From contig DAOPQC010000004.1 of the NCBI GenBank assembly GCA_035358815.1, positions 372,001 to 436,000 on the forward strand: a stretch of DNA of 64,000 nt, given 5' to 3'. The stretch comes from Thermoanaerobaculales bacterium. Lineage in GTDB: Bacteria > Acidobacteriota > Thermoanaerobaculia > Thermoanaerobaculales > Sulfomarinibacteraceae. The translations under genes were made by a program, and so were the position numbers. Positions 14,993 through 23,461 of this stretch are shown here, in pieces. Below the pieces are notes generated by a model. The model worked only from the letters and a program-made list of their open reading frames with translations. It made no database searches and had not been told where the DNA came from. Within the stretch, counting starts at the first letter, position 1, and each line of letters starts with the position of its first letter.

Positions 14993-16888
14993 ATGAGGAA
15001 ACGATCAGCATGTCGCCTTGCAGCGGGGCTTCTGGCGGTGGTTTGGCTGGCCGTGCTCGTTGCGCAGCCGGCCCTGGCCGCGGGCAAGCCCAAGGTCAAG
15101 GTCGGGTCGCTCGACGACCTGCCGCGCTTCGTCTACCCGATCGAGGGAACGGCGTCGAAGCTGCTCATCTCCGACGATTTTCCGGCGTTCGCCGCCCGGG
15201 TGCGCAAGGACGTGGAGCAGGTGCTCGCCGCCTACGATATCGAGGACCCGAGCACGCTGCAGGGCCTGTACGGCGTGATGCAGCGCCTCGAGTTCCTGGA
15301 CGGGGACTACGATGCGGCGCTGCGCTGGCTCGAGAAGAGCCGCGCGCTCGAGAGCAAGGAGGCGAGCCGCCTCACCGCCGGTCTCATCGACCGGGCCTGG
15401 GTCGCGGCCCACCGCGAGGCGCCGGGCGAGGGCTTCGCCGCTGCGTTCTCGAGGCAGCTCGAGGCGCTGGCCTCGGCGCTGCCGTGGCCGGTGGTGCAGG
15501 ACAACATCGAGCAGGCCAAGGGCCGCGCCGAGTTCATCAGCCGCAACCTGCTGATCGGCAGCGTGCAGAGCGAGATCGACCCGGTGGTGGCGCAGACCGG
15601 CTCGCTGACCGAGGACATGGCGCGGACGCTGATCTCGATGCGCTACACGATGGAGATGTTCCTGCCGGTGCGCGACCAGGTGGTCGCGGTCTACCAGAAG
15701 CTGATCGACGCCAACCGGGTCGAGAAGCCGGACATCTGGGCCGCGCGCTCGGTGACCTTGACTCCGGAGATGAAGGCGCACGAGGTGGTGATCGGGATCT
15801 GGGACTCCGGCGTCGACGCGTCCGTCTTTCCCGGCTCGCTGTGGGTCAACGCGGGCGAGACGTTCGACGGCGCCGACAACGACGGCAACGGTTACGTCGA
15901 CGACGTCAACGGCATCGGTTACGACCTCGACGGGTTTCCGACGCCCGAGCTGCTCCACCCCGCGGGCGACATGGCGGGCAAGACCGAAACCGCGATGGGC
16001 TACATGAAGGGCTACATGGATCTCGGCTCGTCGATCGACAGCCCGGAGGCGTCGGTCCTCAAGAAGCACCTGTCATCGATCGCTCCCGATCAGGTCAAGG
16101 GTTTCATGGAGAGCCTGCAGTACGCCGCCCTCTACATGCACGGCACCCACGTCGCCGGCATCGCGATCGAGGGCAACCCGTACGCGAGGGTCCTGATCAA
16201 CCGCTACACCTTCGACTACCACATCCCGCGCGCGATCCTCACCGTCGAGATCGCGGAGCGGCACGCGCGGTCGTTCCAGGAGTCGGTCGACTACTTCAAG
16301 AAGCCCGGGGTCCGCGTCGTCAACATGAGCTGGGGCTGGACGCTCAAGGAGGTCGAGGGCGTGCTCGAGTCCAACGGCGTGACCGACCCCGAGGAGCGCG
16401 CGGTCAGGACCCGCGCGATCTTCGGCGCCCTCAAGAAGGGCCTCCATGACGCGCTCGCCTCGGCACCCGAGATCCTGTTCATCACCGCCGCCGGCAACGA
16501 CGACAACGACGTCGAGTTCGACGAGGTGATCCCGTCGAGCTTCGACCTGCCCAACCTGATCACCGTGGCCGCGGTGGACCAGGCCGGCGACCCCACGAGC
16601 TTCACCTCGACCGGGCGCAACGTGGTGATCTACGCCAACGGCTTCGAGGTCGAGAGCGTCGTCCCCGGAGGCGGCCGGATGAAGGCCTCGGGAACCTCGA
16701 TGGCCTCGCCCAACGCCCTCAACCTGGCTGCCAAGCTGTTCGCCCTCGATCCCGGGCTGACGCCGGCGCAGGTCGTGGAGCTGATGAAGCAGGGCGCGAC
16801 GCCGCGGGAGGGAGACGCGTCGTTCCTGCTCATCCACCCGCAGCAGAGCGTCGAGCTGCTGAAGAAGAGGGCCGCGGCCGCCGGCTGA
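14993..16888 (+). CDS. Exported subtilisin-like serine peptidase (S8)
   Basis: 631 residues. The signal peptide ends at about residue 30 (VAQPALAA). A helical prodomain-like region of about 230 residues is unlike the usual I9 propeptide. The S8 domain has catalytic D271 (GIWDSGVD), H383 (HGTHVAGI), oxyanion N502 (AAGNDDND) and S569 (SGTSMASP). An unusually long stretch of over 100 residues separates D and H, holding a calcium-loop-like run (DGADNDGNGYVDD, 292-304) and a helical insert (about 325-380). The ATG at 14993 has TGGAGGAC upstream. A strong hairpin follows the gene at 16913-16936. Confidence 0.92.
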   Translation: MRKRSACRLAAGLLAVVWLAVLVAQPALAAGKPKVKVGSLDDLPRFVYPIEGTASKLLISDDFPAFAARVRKDVEQVLAAYDIEDPSTLQGLYGVMQRLEFLDGDYDAALRWLEKSRALESKEASRLTAGLIDRAWVAAHREAPGEGFAAAFSRQLEALASALPWPVVQDNIEQAKGRAEFISRNLLIGSVQSEIDPVVAQTGSLTEDMARTLISMRYTMEMFLPVRDQVVAVYQKLIDANRVEKPDIWAARSVTLTPEMKAHEVVIGIWDSGVDASVFPGSLWVNAGETFDGADNDGNGYVDDVNGIGYDLDGFPTPELLHPAGDMAGKTETAMGYMKGYMDLGSSIDSPEASVLKKHLSSIAPDQVKGFMESLQYAALYMHGTHVAGIAIEGNPYARVLINRYTFDYHIPRAILTVEIAERHARSFQESVDYFKKPGVRVVNMSWGWTLKEVEGVLESNGVTDPEERAVRTRAIFGALKKGLHDALASAPEILFITAAGNDDNDVEFDEVIPSSFDLPNLITVAAVDQAGDPTSFTSTGRNVVIYANGFEVESVVPGGGRMKASGTSMASPNALNLAAKLFALDPGLTPAQVVELMKQGATPREGDASFLLIHPQQSVELLKKRAAAAG

Positions 16889-16912
16889 ACCGGAGCCTCG
16901 ACGTGATGTCCG

Positions 16913-16936
16913 ACCGGCGGGGCCGACCCCGCCGGT
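16913..16936 (+). terminator. Hairpin after subtilase gene, terminator-like
   Basis: Perfect 10-bp stem ACCGGCGGGG / CCCCGCCGGT with a CCGA loop, 25 nt after the stop codon. No clear T-run follows, so intrinsic termination is plausible but not certain. Downstream to 17080 are short direct repeats (GGGGCAGT three times) and CCGCGAAGCCGCGAAGG-type filler, with no gene. Confidence 0.55.
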
Positions 16937-17080
16937 TCCGTTATCGGCGGGGCAGTGGGGCAGTGGGGCAGTGATCGTGAACCGCGGAGGCCGCAGAGAA
17001 AGCGGAGATCAACGCTGACTGAACCGCGAAGCCGCGAAGGGCGCCAAGGGGACCAGCTGACCCGCCTCCCCTTCCGCTGC

Positions 17081-17086
17081 TACGAT
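17081..17086 (+). promoter_or_regulatory. -10 element, leaderless type, for EamA gene
   Basis: TACGAT ends 6 nt before the GTG at 17093; no SD is present. Confidence 0.55.
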
Positions 17087-17092
17087 CCGCGC

Positions 17093-17962
17093 GTGACGAG
17101 GATCTCCGGTGCAGCGCTCTTCGCGGTGGTCGTGTGGGGTGCGTCCTTCGTGGCGACGCGGATCGCGCTCGAGGCGTTCACGCCATTCGCGATCGTGGCG
17201 CTCCGACTGACACTGGGTGCTGCGCTGCTGGCCGCTGTCGCGCGGGCGGGGAGAGCGCGGTTGTCCCCGGGACGAGAGGACGCTCCAGTTACCGTGCTGC
17301 TCGGCCTGATCGTCGGCGCCCACCTGCTGATCCAGGCGGTCGGGCTCGGGCGCACCACCGCGATCAACGCCGCCTGGATCATCAGCTTCATCCCGGTCGT
17401 GATCGCGCTGGGCGCTCGGCTCTTCCTCGGCCAGCGGCTTCCGGCAGTGGCGTGGACCGGAATCGCGATCGCCTCCCTCGGGGTGATGCTGGTCTCCGTC
17501 CAGGAACCGCCGGACTTCGCGCGCGCTAGGCTGGGTGACCTCCTCCAGCTCGGTTCTTGCTTCACCTGGGCGGCCTACACCCTGGTCGCGGTGCGCCCCC
17601 TGCAGCGATGGGGAAGCCTGCCCATGACCGCGGCTCCGATGGCGGTGGCGGCGGCGGTGCTGTGGTCGGCGGTGGCCGTTGACGGTCGGCTGCTGGTGGC
17701 GCCACCCGGCATGGCGGGCTGGCTGTCGATCGTGTTCCTGGGCTTGCTCTGCAGCGGCGTCGCCTTCCTGCTCTGGTTCCGCGCCGTGTCCGCCGTCGGT
17801 CCGGCGCGCAGCGGCGTCTACCTGTACGTGGAGCCCTTCGTGACGCTCGGCCTGGCCTGGTCGGTGCTGGACGAGCCGGTGATGGTCAGCGCGGTCGCCG
17901 GTGGCATCGCGGTGCTGGTGGGGGTGTCGCTCGTGCATCAGGCGGGGAAGGAGAGGATGTAG
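17093..17962 (+). CDS. EamA/DMT-family transporter
   Basis: Inner-membrane drug/metabolite transporter of 289 residues with about ten predicted helices in two EamA repeats (WGASFVATRIALEAFTPF near the N-terminus; the second repeat starts around residue 150 with LLQLGSCFTWAAYTLVA). The substrate cannot be inferred. The GTG start is preferred over an upstream in-frame ATG (16955), because the upstream stretch is repeat-like and very basic and because TACGAT lies just before the GTG. The downstream 306-bp gap is full of hexamer repeats. Confidence 0.88.
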   Translation: MTRISGAALFAVVVWGASFVATRIALEAFTPFAIVALRLTLGAALLAAVARAGRARLSPGREDAPVTVLLGLIVGAHLLIQAVGLGRTTAINAAWIISFIPVVIALGARLFLGQRLPAVAWTGIAIASLGVMLVSVQEPPDFARARLGDLLQLGSCFTWAAYTLVAVRPLQRWGSLPMTAAPMAVAAAVLWSAVAVDGRLLVAPPGMAGWLSIVFLGLLCSGVAFLLWFRAVSAVGPARSGVYLYVEPFVTLGLAWSVLDEPVMVSAVAGGIAVLVGVSLVHQAGKERM

Positions 17963-18268
17963 GGTTCCGGCATCCATTCGTTCCCGTTCCCGCTCCCGTT
18001 CCGGTGCCCGAGATTCTCCTTCTCCCGGGAACAGTCCGAGCCGCCCCGCCCAACTGGGCAGCACGCCCAGAATGATGACCATGTTCGCGGGATCGGCCAT
18101 CGTCGGGAACGGGAACGGGAACGGGTACGGGAACGCCACCGGGTGGGGCGCGGAGGTAGAAGCGGGCGCGGAAGCGGGATCAACCCTCGTCGGGAAGGGG
18201 AACGGGAACGGGTACGGGAACGATTCAGGTTCGGGCGCGGAAGCGGGCGCGGAAGCGGGCGGCCCTCC
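17963..18268. repeat. Gene-free stretch packed with GGGAAC and GCGGAAGCGGGC repeats
   Basis: No gene. It contains a reverse array GTTCCC GTTCCC GCTCCC GTTCCG (17980-18003), a forward array of five hexamers (18105-18134) and another (18193-18222), each of the latter followed by GCGCGGAAGCGGG units (to about 18179 and 18261). The two forward modules start 88 bp apart and agree at 29 of 30 positions across the hexamers, so they look like a tandem duplication. Confidence 0.8.
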
Positions 18269-19393
18269 CTACCAGCCCCGCACAGGGCGCCACTCGTCGA
18301 CGATCTCGGGGCCGCGGACCACGTGGAAGCGGTCGAAGCAGGCGGCCGCGAGGCAGGAGTGGTCGGGCAGGATGCGGACGCGGCGCCCGGGCTGCCAGGA
18401 AGGGTCGAGCGGGCGGCCGCTGCGGATGACGCCGTGCTCCTGGGAGAGCGAGACCACCCGCAGCCCCGCAATTGGGTGCTGGTCGCCGGGGTCGACCACG
18501 ACGCCGAAGCCGCAGCCGGGGTCGACGTGGATCGGGCCCGGGTCCTTGCTGAGGGCGAGGGCGCCGGCGTTGACCACCAGCTCGCGCCGCTCCGGGTAGA
18601 CGCCGAGCACGGTTGCGAGCACCGAGAATGCGACCTCGTCGACCCGGCAGCTCCCGATGCCGGCCTGGAAGGCGTCGAAGAAGAGGTAGTTGCCGGGGCG
18701 CACCTCGGTCACGCCCGACAGGTCTTCGGCGGCGATCACGGTGGGGGTCGAGCCGACGCTGATCTCGTCCACCGCGATGCCGGCGGCGCGCAGCCGATCG
18801 GCGAAGGCAGTCATCACGTCGCGCTCGTGGCGGGCGACCCCGGCGGCCTCCGCGCGATTGCGGCAGCGGTAGGACTGGCCGGCGTGGGTCAGGATGCCGG
18901 CGAGCTCGAGGTGGGGCGCGGCGTCGATGGAGGCGGCCAGCCCGATCGCCGCCGGGTCGCCGGGGTTGACCCCGGACCGGTGCAGCCCGCAGTCGACCTC
19001 GAGCAGGACCTCGAAGCGGAGGCCGTGCGCCGCCGCGAACGAATCGAGCCCTGCCACGGCGAGTGGATGGTCGACCAGCAGCATGAAGCGCGCCGTCCGG
19101 CGCACCAGCTCGGCGCACTCATCGAGGCGGTCGAGGGCCACCGGCACCGCCCAGGCGATGTCAGCGAAGCCGGCGGCGGCAAAGGCCCGCGCCTCGGCGA
19201 GCGTCGACACCGTGATCGCGCCGCCGTGACCGGAGGTCTGGAGGCGGGCGGCCTCGACGCACTTGTGGGTCTTGACATGCGGCCGCAGCCGCACGCCGAG
19301 GCGCCGGGCCTGCTGCGACATCGCGGCCGCGTTGCGCTCGAGCCGGTCGAGGTCGACCACGGCGCACGGCGTCGGCAGCTGGTCGAGGGTCAT
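18269..19393 (-). CDS. D-threonine aldolase / D-serine dehydratase-like PLP enzyme (DSD1 family)
   Basis: Fold-type III PLP enzyme of 374 residues. The N-terminal alanine-racemase-type barrel has the PLP lysine in RPHVKTHK (about residue 41). The C-terminal beta domain holds the metal-binding H-x-C motif in PDHSCLAAACFD, as in metal-activated D-threonine aldolase and D-serine dehydratase. Which D-hydroxyamino acid is used cannot be decided. The start at 19393 (MTLDQLPTPC) matches the family and lies 7 nt after TATGCT; an ATG four codons upstream (19405) is possible. It probably degrades D-amino acids. A REP-like repeat lies just upstream. Confidence 0.85.
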   Translation of the reverse strand: MTLDQLPTPCAVVDLDRLERNAAAMSQQARRLGVRLRPHVKTHKCVEAARLQTSGHGGAITVSTLAEARAFAAAGFADIAWAVPVALDRLDECAELVRRTARFMLLVDHPLAVAGLDSFAAAHGLRFEVLLEVDCGLHRSGVNPGDPAAIGLAASIDAAPHLELAGILTHAGQSYRCRNRAEAAGVARHERDVMTAFADRLRAAGIAVDEISVGSTPTVIAAEDLSGVTEVRPGNYLFFDAFQAGIGSCRVDEVAFSVLATVLGVYPERRELVVNAGALALSKDPGPIHVDPGCGFGVVVDPGDQHPIAGLRVVSLSQEHGVIRSGRPLDPSWQPGRRVRILPDHSCLAAACFDRFHVVRGPEIVDEWRPVRGW

Positions 19394-19400
19394 CAGCCGC

Positions 19401-19406
19401 AGCATA
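19401..19406 (-). promoter_or_regulatory. -10 element, leaderless type, for D-threonine aldolase-like gene
   Basis: Minus strand TATGCT ends 7 nt before the ATG at 19393; no SD is present in between. Confidence 0.4.
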
Positions 19407-19428
19407 GCAGCGCGGCTCCCACTGAATG

Positions 19429-19449
19429 GTGCCAGGCACCGAACTCCGT
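19429..19449 (+). repeat. REP-like repeat, left copy 1
   Basis: Palindrome GGTGCCAGGCACC (6-bp arms around a central A) with the polar tail GAACTCCG. Confidence 0.85.
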
Positions 19450-19501
19450 CGTTGTTGCCCCGCGGTGAGGCGATACGTTCCCCGCTCGTGACCTCCTTAT
19501 A

Positions 19502-19522
19502 GGTGCCAGGCACCGAACTCCG
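19502..19522 (+). repeat. REP-like repeat, left copy 2
   Basis: Same 21-bp sequence and orientation as at 19429, 32 nt before the transposase ATG. Confidence 0.85.
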
Positions 19523-19553
19523 CTCTTGACGGGGTCGGGCGCGGGAGTAGCAG

Positions 19554-20525
19554 ATGCCACGACCAGCACGATCGCTCGAGCAGGGGCGGACGTACCACGT
19601 CTACAACAGGGTTGGCGGGAGCGCAATGCCGTTCGACGAAGCTCGGCTGGCGTCCCGATTTGTCGAGCTGCTCCGCGAGGTGGTGAAACGGGACAGCTTG
19701 CTGGTCCTCGCGTGGGTGCTGATGGGCAATCACTACCACCTCGTCGTGCGTATGGGTGCGACGCTGCTATCACGCTCCATGAAAACGCTGCAGCAGGAAG
19801 TGGCGCGAACCGGCAATCGCGCTGCAGGGACGCACGGGCACCTGTGGCAGGGTCGGTTCAATGCGAAGCGAGTCGACGTCGAGCGGTATCTGGGCCAGCT
19901 GATCGCCTACGTCCATTTGAACCCGGTTGCCGCCCGCATGGTAGACGACCCGGCGAACCATCGATGGTCGGGACACCACGAAGTCGTCGGAGACCGGAAC
20001 GACGGGATTGTCGCGGTCGACGACCTGCTCGCCATGTACGGTCGGCATCGGTGCGAGGCAGTGGATGCGTACCGTTCGGCCCTCGGCGGTTTCGGAAATG
20101 CCGACTGGTTGTGCGCCGCTCCGGGTCACCTGCCGTGGTGGCGGCTAGGGCGTCCGCCGGGAAGACGCGGGCTGCATCCACTGCGATGCGACATGGTGGA
20201 CGAGCTTGGCAGACCGACCAGCCCCTATCGCTCTCGGTTCGAAGCCAAAGCCTGGGTTGAAGAGGCTTGCGGAGTTCTCGGTCTGAGTCGGGAAGAACTC
20301 GCCGGTCGAGGGCAAGATTCGAGGATTGTGCGGATGCGCGAGTTGGTCGGGGTGGTAGGGGTGGAGCGCTTCGGCGTGAAAGTCCGGGATCTGGCCCGTT
20401 GCCTCGGCAAGAGTGAGGATGGAGTCAGCCGGTGGGTGCGGCGTGGGGCGAGACGCAGGATCGAGGACATGGAGTTCGCGAACGACGCGGAGATGCTGGA
20501 TGCAGCGTTTCGCGACGAACGATAG
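19554..20525 (+). CDS. REP-associated tyrosine transposase (RAYT, Y1_Tnp family)
   Basis: Single-strand HUH nuclease related to IS200/IS605 TnpA, 323 residues. The HUH motif is H60-Y61-H62 in MGNHYHLVV, followed by the RAYT hallmark HGHLWQGRF (95-102) and the catalytic tyrosine in AYVHLNP (Y119). Residues about 235-315 form a helix-turn-helix like the DnaA C-terminal domain (DLARCLGKSEDGVSRWVRRG), as in longer RAYTs. GGGAG lies 8 nt before the ATG. The gene looks intact. Its codon use is visibly less GC-biased than its neighbours, consistent with transfer. Flanking REP-like repeats are the probable substrates. Confidence 0.93.
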   Translation: MPRPARSLEQGRTYHVYNRVGGSAMPFDEARLASRFVELLREVVKRDSLLVLAWVLMGNHYHLVVRMGATLLSRSMKTLQQEVARTGNRAAGTHGHLWQGRFNAKRVDVERYLGQLIAYVHLNPVAARMVDDPANHRWSGHHEVVGDRNDGIVAVDDLLAMYGRHRCEAVDAYRSALGGFGNADWLCAAPGHLPWWRLGRPPGRRGLHPLRCDMVDELGRPTSPYRSRFEAKAWVEEACGVLGLSREELAGRGQDSRIVRMRELVGVVGVERFGVKVRDLARCLGKSEDGVSRWVRRGARRRIEDMEFANDAEMLDAAFRDER

Positions 20526-20541
20526 CCCTCGTCAACGAGTG

Positions 20542-20562
20542 CGGAGTTCGGTGCCTGACACC
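20542..20562 (-). repeat. REP-like repeat, right copy 1
   Basis: Inverted relative to the left copies: CGGAGTTC followed by GGTGCCTGACACC, with one arm change (TGACACC for TGGCACC). Confidence 0.85.
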
Positions 20563-20595
20563 TTTATGGCACTGTGGTCCTATGATCGACGAGTG

Positions 20596-20616
20596 CGGAG
20601 TTCGGTGCCTGGCACC
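20596..20616 (-). repeat. REP-like repeat, right copy 2
   Basis: Exact inverse of the left copies: CGGAGTTC then GGTGCCTGGCACC. Both right copies share a further CGAGTG upstream. Confidence 0.85.
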
Positions 20617-20636
20617 TTTCGGACGGAGAGGCAGGT

Positions 20637-21521
20637 ATGAGGCGCGAGTTCACTCGGCTGGAGTTCCTGCGGGTCGGTGCGGCGGGGGCGGCGCTGTGGG
20701 CGGCGAGGGCCGGCTGGGCGGAGAGCGGATCTCGGCCGTCGGGCGGAGAGGGCGCGGGCGGGCGGCACGTCCCGGTCGGCCTGCAACTCTACTCGGTGCG
20801 GGCCGAGTGCGCGAAGGACCTGCCGACCGTGCTGGCGGCGGTGGCCGCGATGGGCTACCAGGGCGTCGAGTTCGCCGGCTACCACGGCCGGAGCGCGGCC
20901 GAGCTCAGGCGCATGCTCGACGGCAGCGGGCTTGCGTGCTGCGGCACCCACCTCGCCATCGACGCGCTGACGGGAGACGAGCTCGAGCGAACGGTGGAGT
21001 TCAACCGGGATCTCGGCAACCGGTTCCTCGTTGTCGCCTCGCTGCCAGAGGGGTGGATGGCTGACCGGGAGCGTTGCCAGGCGACAGCCTGGACCTTCAA
21101 CGAGGTCTCCGAGAAGGTCGCGGCCGCCGGGATGCGGGTCGGCTACCACAACCACGCGGGCGATCTCAGGCTCGTCGATGGCGAGACCGCATGGGACATC
21201 TTCTTCTCGCAGGCGCGGCCCGAGGTCGTGATGCAGCTCGACACCGCGAACACGCTCGCGGGCGGTGGCGATCCGGTGCAGATCCTGGGCAAGCACCCCG
21301 GCCGCGCGGCGACGATGCACCTCAAGGAGCACTCGAGGTCCACACCCGCGGCCGTCCTCGGGGAGGGCGACGTCGACTGGCGGGCGCTCTTCGACGCCGT
21401 CGAGGCCCAGGGCGCGACCGACTGGTACATCGTCGAGCACGAGGGCGACGGCCTGCCGCCGCTGGTCGCCGTTGAGAGATGCCTCGCCAACTTGAGGAAG
21501 ATCACCGGTGAGGGGAGCTGA
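20637..21521 (+). CDS. Exported sugar phosphate isomerase/epimerase-like TIM-barrel protein
   Basis: 294 residues with an AP-endonuclease-2/xylose-isomerase-like barrel (VGLQLYSVR, GYQGVEFAGYHG, GYHNHAGDL, VMQLDTANT, HLKEHS). The metal-binding residues of the fold look present: E and H in the barrel and H at YHNH. The N-terminus MRREFTRLEFLRVGAAGAALWAA resembles a Tat signal, but the second arginine of the twin pair is Leu (TRLEFLR), so Tat export is uncertain. The real substrate is unknown for this family. It is preceded by the right-hand REP repeats; TATGAT at 20581 may be its -10, and GGAGAGG is its SD. Confidence 0.85.
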   Translation: MRREFTRLEFLRVGAAGAALWAARAGWAESGSRPSGGEGAGGRHVPVGLQLYSVRAECAKDLPTVLAAVAAMGYQGVEFAGYHGRSAAELRRMLDGSGLACCGTHLAIDALTGDELERTVEFNRDLGNRFLVVASLPEGWMADRERCQATAWTFNEVSEKVAAAGMRVGYHNHAGDLRLVDGETAWDIFFSQARPEVVMQLDTANTLAGGGDPVQILGKHPGRAATMHLKEHSRSTPAAVLGEGDVDWRALFDAVEAQGATDWYIVEHEGDGLPPLVAVERCLANLRKITGEGS

Positions 21522-21524
21522 TAC

Positions 21525-23393
21525 CTATCCCCTCAACCCGAACCCCTCCAGCTCAGCCCCCAGCCGGTCGACCAGCGAGCCCATCGTCGTCACCAGCGCC
21601 TCGACCGGCTCCCCGGTGGCGAGGTCGACCCCGGCTTGCCGCAGCTGAGCGATCGGGTGATCGTTGCCGCCGGCGCGCAGCAGCGCGAGGTAGCGCTCGA
21701 CGGTCTGCGCCCGCGCGCCCTCCGGCCCCTCGGTCAGGCGCCAGTGGAGCAGGCTCGCCGCGGCCTTGCTGGTGGCGTACTGGTAGACGTAGTAGGGCGA
21801 TCCGTAGAAGTGGGGGATGCGCGCCCAGGTGTTGCGGTCGCGCTCCTGGTCGTCGAGGCTCGACCCGAACATGGCCCCGAGCGATGCCAGGTACAGCCGC
21901 TGCAGCGACTCCGCGGTGACCGGCTCGCCGCGCTCGACCAGACGATGGGCCTCGAGCTCGAAGTCGGCGAACATGGCCTGCCGGTAGAAGCTGGCCGCGA
22001 TGTCGTCGATCGCGTGCTGGAGCAGGGCGACGCGCCGCACGGGAGAGGCCTCCCGCTCGAGCAGCGCGTCGAGGAAGAGGCTCTCGCTGGTCATGCTCGC
22101 CACCTCGGCGACGAAGATGGAGTAGCCCGAGGTGGCGAAGGGCTGGTGGGAGTGCGCGAGCTCGGTGTGCATGGTGTGGCCCATCTCGTGGGCCACCGTG
22201 AAGGCGTCGTCCACGGTGTCGGCGTAGTTGAGCAGCATGTACGGGTGGACGCCGTAGACCCCGGCCGAGAAGGCGCCCGACCGCTTGCCCTGGTTCTCGT
22301 AGACGTCGATCCAGCGCTCAGCGAAGGCGCGCTCCACCGTCCTTCGGTAGCCGTCGCCGAACAGCGCCACCGACTCGGCGACCAGCGGCGGCACCGACTC
22401 GTAAGGGATCTGCCAGTCGAGCTCGACCAGGGGCAGGTAGGCGTCGAACGAGTGGTACCGCTCGAGTCCGAGGGTGCGCCGCCGCAGCCGGTGGTAGCGC
22501 TGCAGCGGCTCGGCGCCCGCCTTGGCGGCGGCGATCAGCCGCTCGACCACCTCGACCGGGATGTCGTCCTCGTCGAGGCTCGCCTCGAGGGTCGTCCGGT
22601 ACCGCCGAGCCTGGGCCGTGAACCAGTCGGCCTGGAGGATGCCGTTGAAGATCGCCGCGTACGTGTTGGGCGAGGAGTCGTAGACCGAGTAGTGGGCTTC
22701 GAACAGCGCCTCCCGGTCGACCTGGTTGCGCAGCGTGTGGAGGCCGTGCGCGTAGGCCGCGTGGCTGGCGACCATTCTCGAGCCGTCGGACAGCGTGACC
22801 TCCGGGAAGTCGACGTCGGCGTCGGCGAGCATCGAGTAGGTGTGGGCCGGGCTGGCGGCGAGCGGGCCGGCGAAGGCGAGCAGCCGCTCGCCGTCCTCGT
22901 CGAGCACGTGCTGCTGCTGCCGGTAGATCTCCTCGATCGGGAAGCGGTAGGGCGCAAGCTCGGGGGTGTCCTCGAGCCAGCGGCGGATCGTCTCCCGGGG
23001 AATCGCCAGCAGCTCTGGGGCGTACCAGGCCGACGCCTGGCGGAAGCGGGCGAGCGTGATCCGCACCTCCTCGAGCCGTGCCTGGACCGCGTTGTCGCGG
23101 GTGTCCTGGCTCTGCATCAGGCTCGGGTAGGAGTGGACCCGCTGGACGAGCCGGCCGAGCTCGTCCGACAGGAGGCAGGCGGCGAGCAGCCGCTCCGGGC
23201 CCTCGGCCAGCGTGCCCCGAAAGGCCTGGTACCTCTCCATCAGGGCCGCAAGCTGACCCATCGCCCGCCGCCACCCCTCCCAGTCGGAGAAGATGTGGCC
23301 GAGGTCCCAGGTGAAGCGCTGGTCGATCCGCGCCCGGTCGCGGGTGGCCGGCCGCGCGGCGCCGTTCCGGTATGCGGTGGCGGTGTCGTTCAT
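21525..23393 (-). CDS. pepF: Oligoendopeptidase F-type M3 metallopeptidase
   Basis: Cytoplasmic zinc oligopeptidase of 622 residues. Zinc ligands are H402 and H406 in HEMGHTMHTEL with E403 as the catalytic base, and the third ligand is E430 in FVAEVASMTSE. The substrate-binding C-terminal block HFYGSPYYVYQYATS is characteristic of PepF. The start at 23393 has GGGGAGAGG upstream, and TACGGT about 24 nt upstream fits the local -10 pattern. It converges tail-to-tail with the preceding plus-strand barrel gene (3 nt apart). Confidence 0.93.
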   Translation of the reverse strand: MNDTATAYRNGAARPATRDRARIDQRFTWDLGHIFSDWEGWRRAMGQLAALMERYQAFRGTLAEGPERLLAACLLSDELGRLVQRVHSYPSLMQSQDTRDNAVQARLEEVRITLARFRQASAWYAPELLAIPRETIRRWLEDTPELAPYRFPIEEIYRQQQHVLDEDGERLLAFAGPLAASPAHTYSMLADADVDFPEVTLSDGSRMVASHAAYAHGLHTLRNQVDREALFEAHYSVYDSSPNTYAAIFNGILQADWFTAQARRYRTTLEASLDEDDIPVEVVERLIAAAKAGAEPLQRYHRLRRRTLGLERYHSFDAYLPLVELDWQIPYESVPPLVAESVALFGDGYRRTVERAFAERWIDVYENQGKRSGAFSAGVYGVHPYMLLNYADTVDDAFTVAHEMGHTMHTELAHSHQPFATSGYSIFVAEVASMTSESLFLDALLEREASPVRRVALLQHAIDDIAASFYRQAMFADFELEAHRLVERGEPVTAESLQRLYLASLGAMFGSSLDDQERDRNTWARIPHFYGSPYYVYQYATSKAAASLLHWRLTEGPEGARAQTVERYLALLRAGGNDHPIAQLRQAGVDLATGEPVEALVTTMGSLVDRLGAELEGFGLRG

Positions 23394-23461
23394 GTGGCCT
23401 CTCCCCGGCATCGGGAAACCGTAGCTCAGAGCCGGGCCTTCCTCAATCGGCGCCGCTCGTC

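Larger units (their letters stand above)
19429..20616 (+). mobile_element. RAYT locus: tyrosine transposase flanked by REP-like repeats
   Basis: Two copies of a REP-like repeat precede the transposase gene and two copies in inverted orientation follow it. This is the arrangement expected of a REP-associated tyrosine transposase locus. No flanking target-site duplication is evident; such elements do not normally produce one. Confidence 0.85.

Noticed and set aside
10271..18222. GGGAAC arrays as CRISPR arrays or as peptide repeats (GNGNGN, RERERE, PVPVPV frames)
   Set aside because: Units are 6 nt with no spacers, there are no cas genes, and the open frames through them have no start signals or conserved context.
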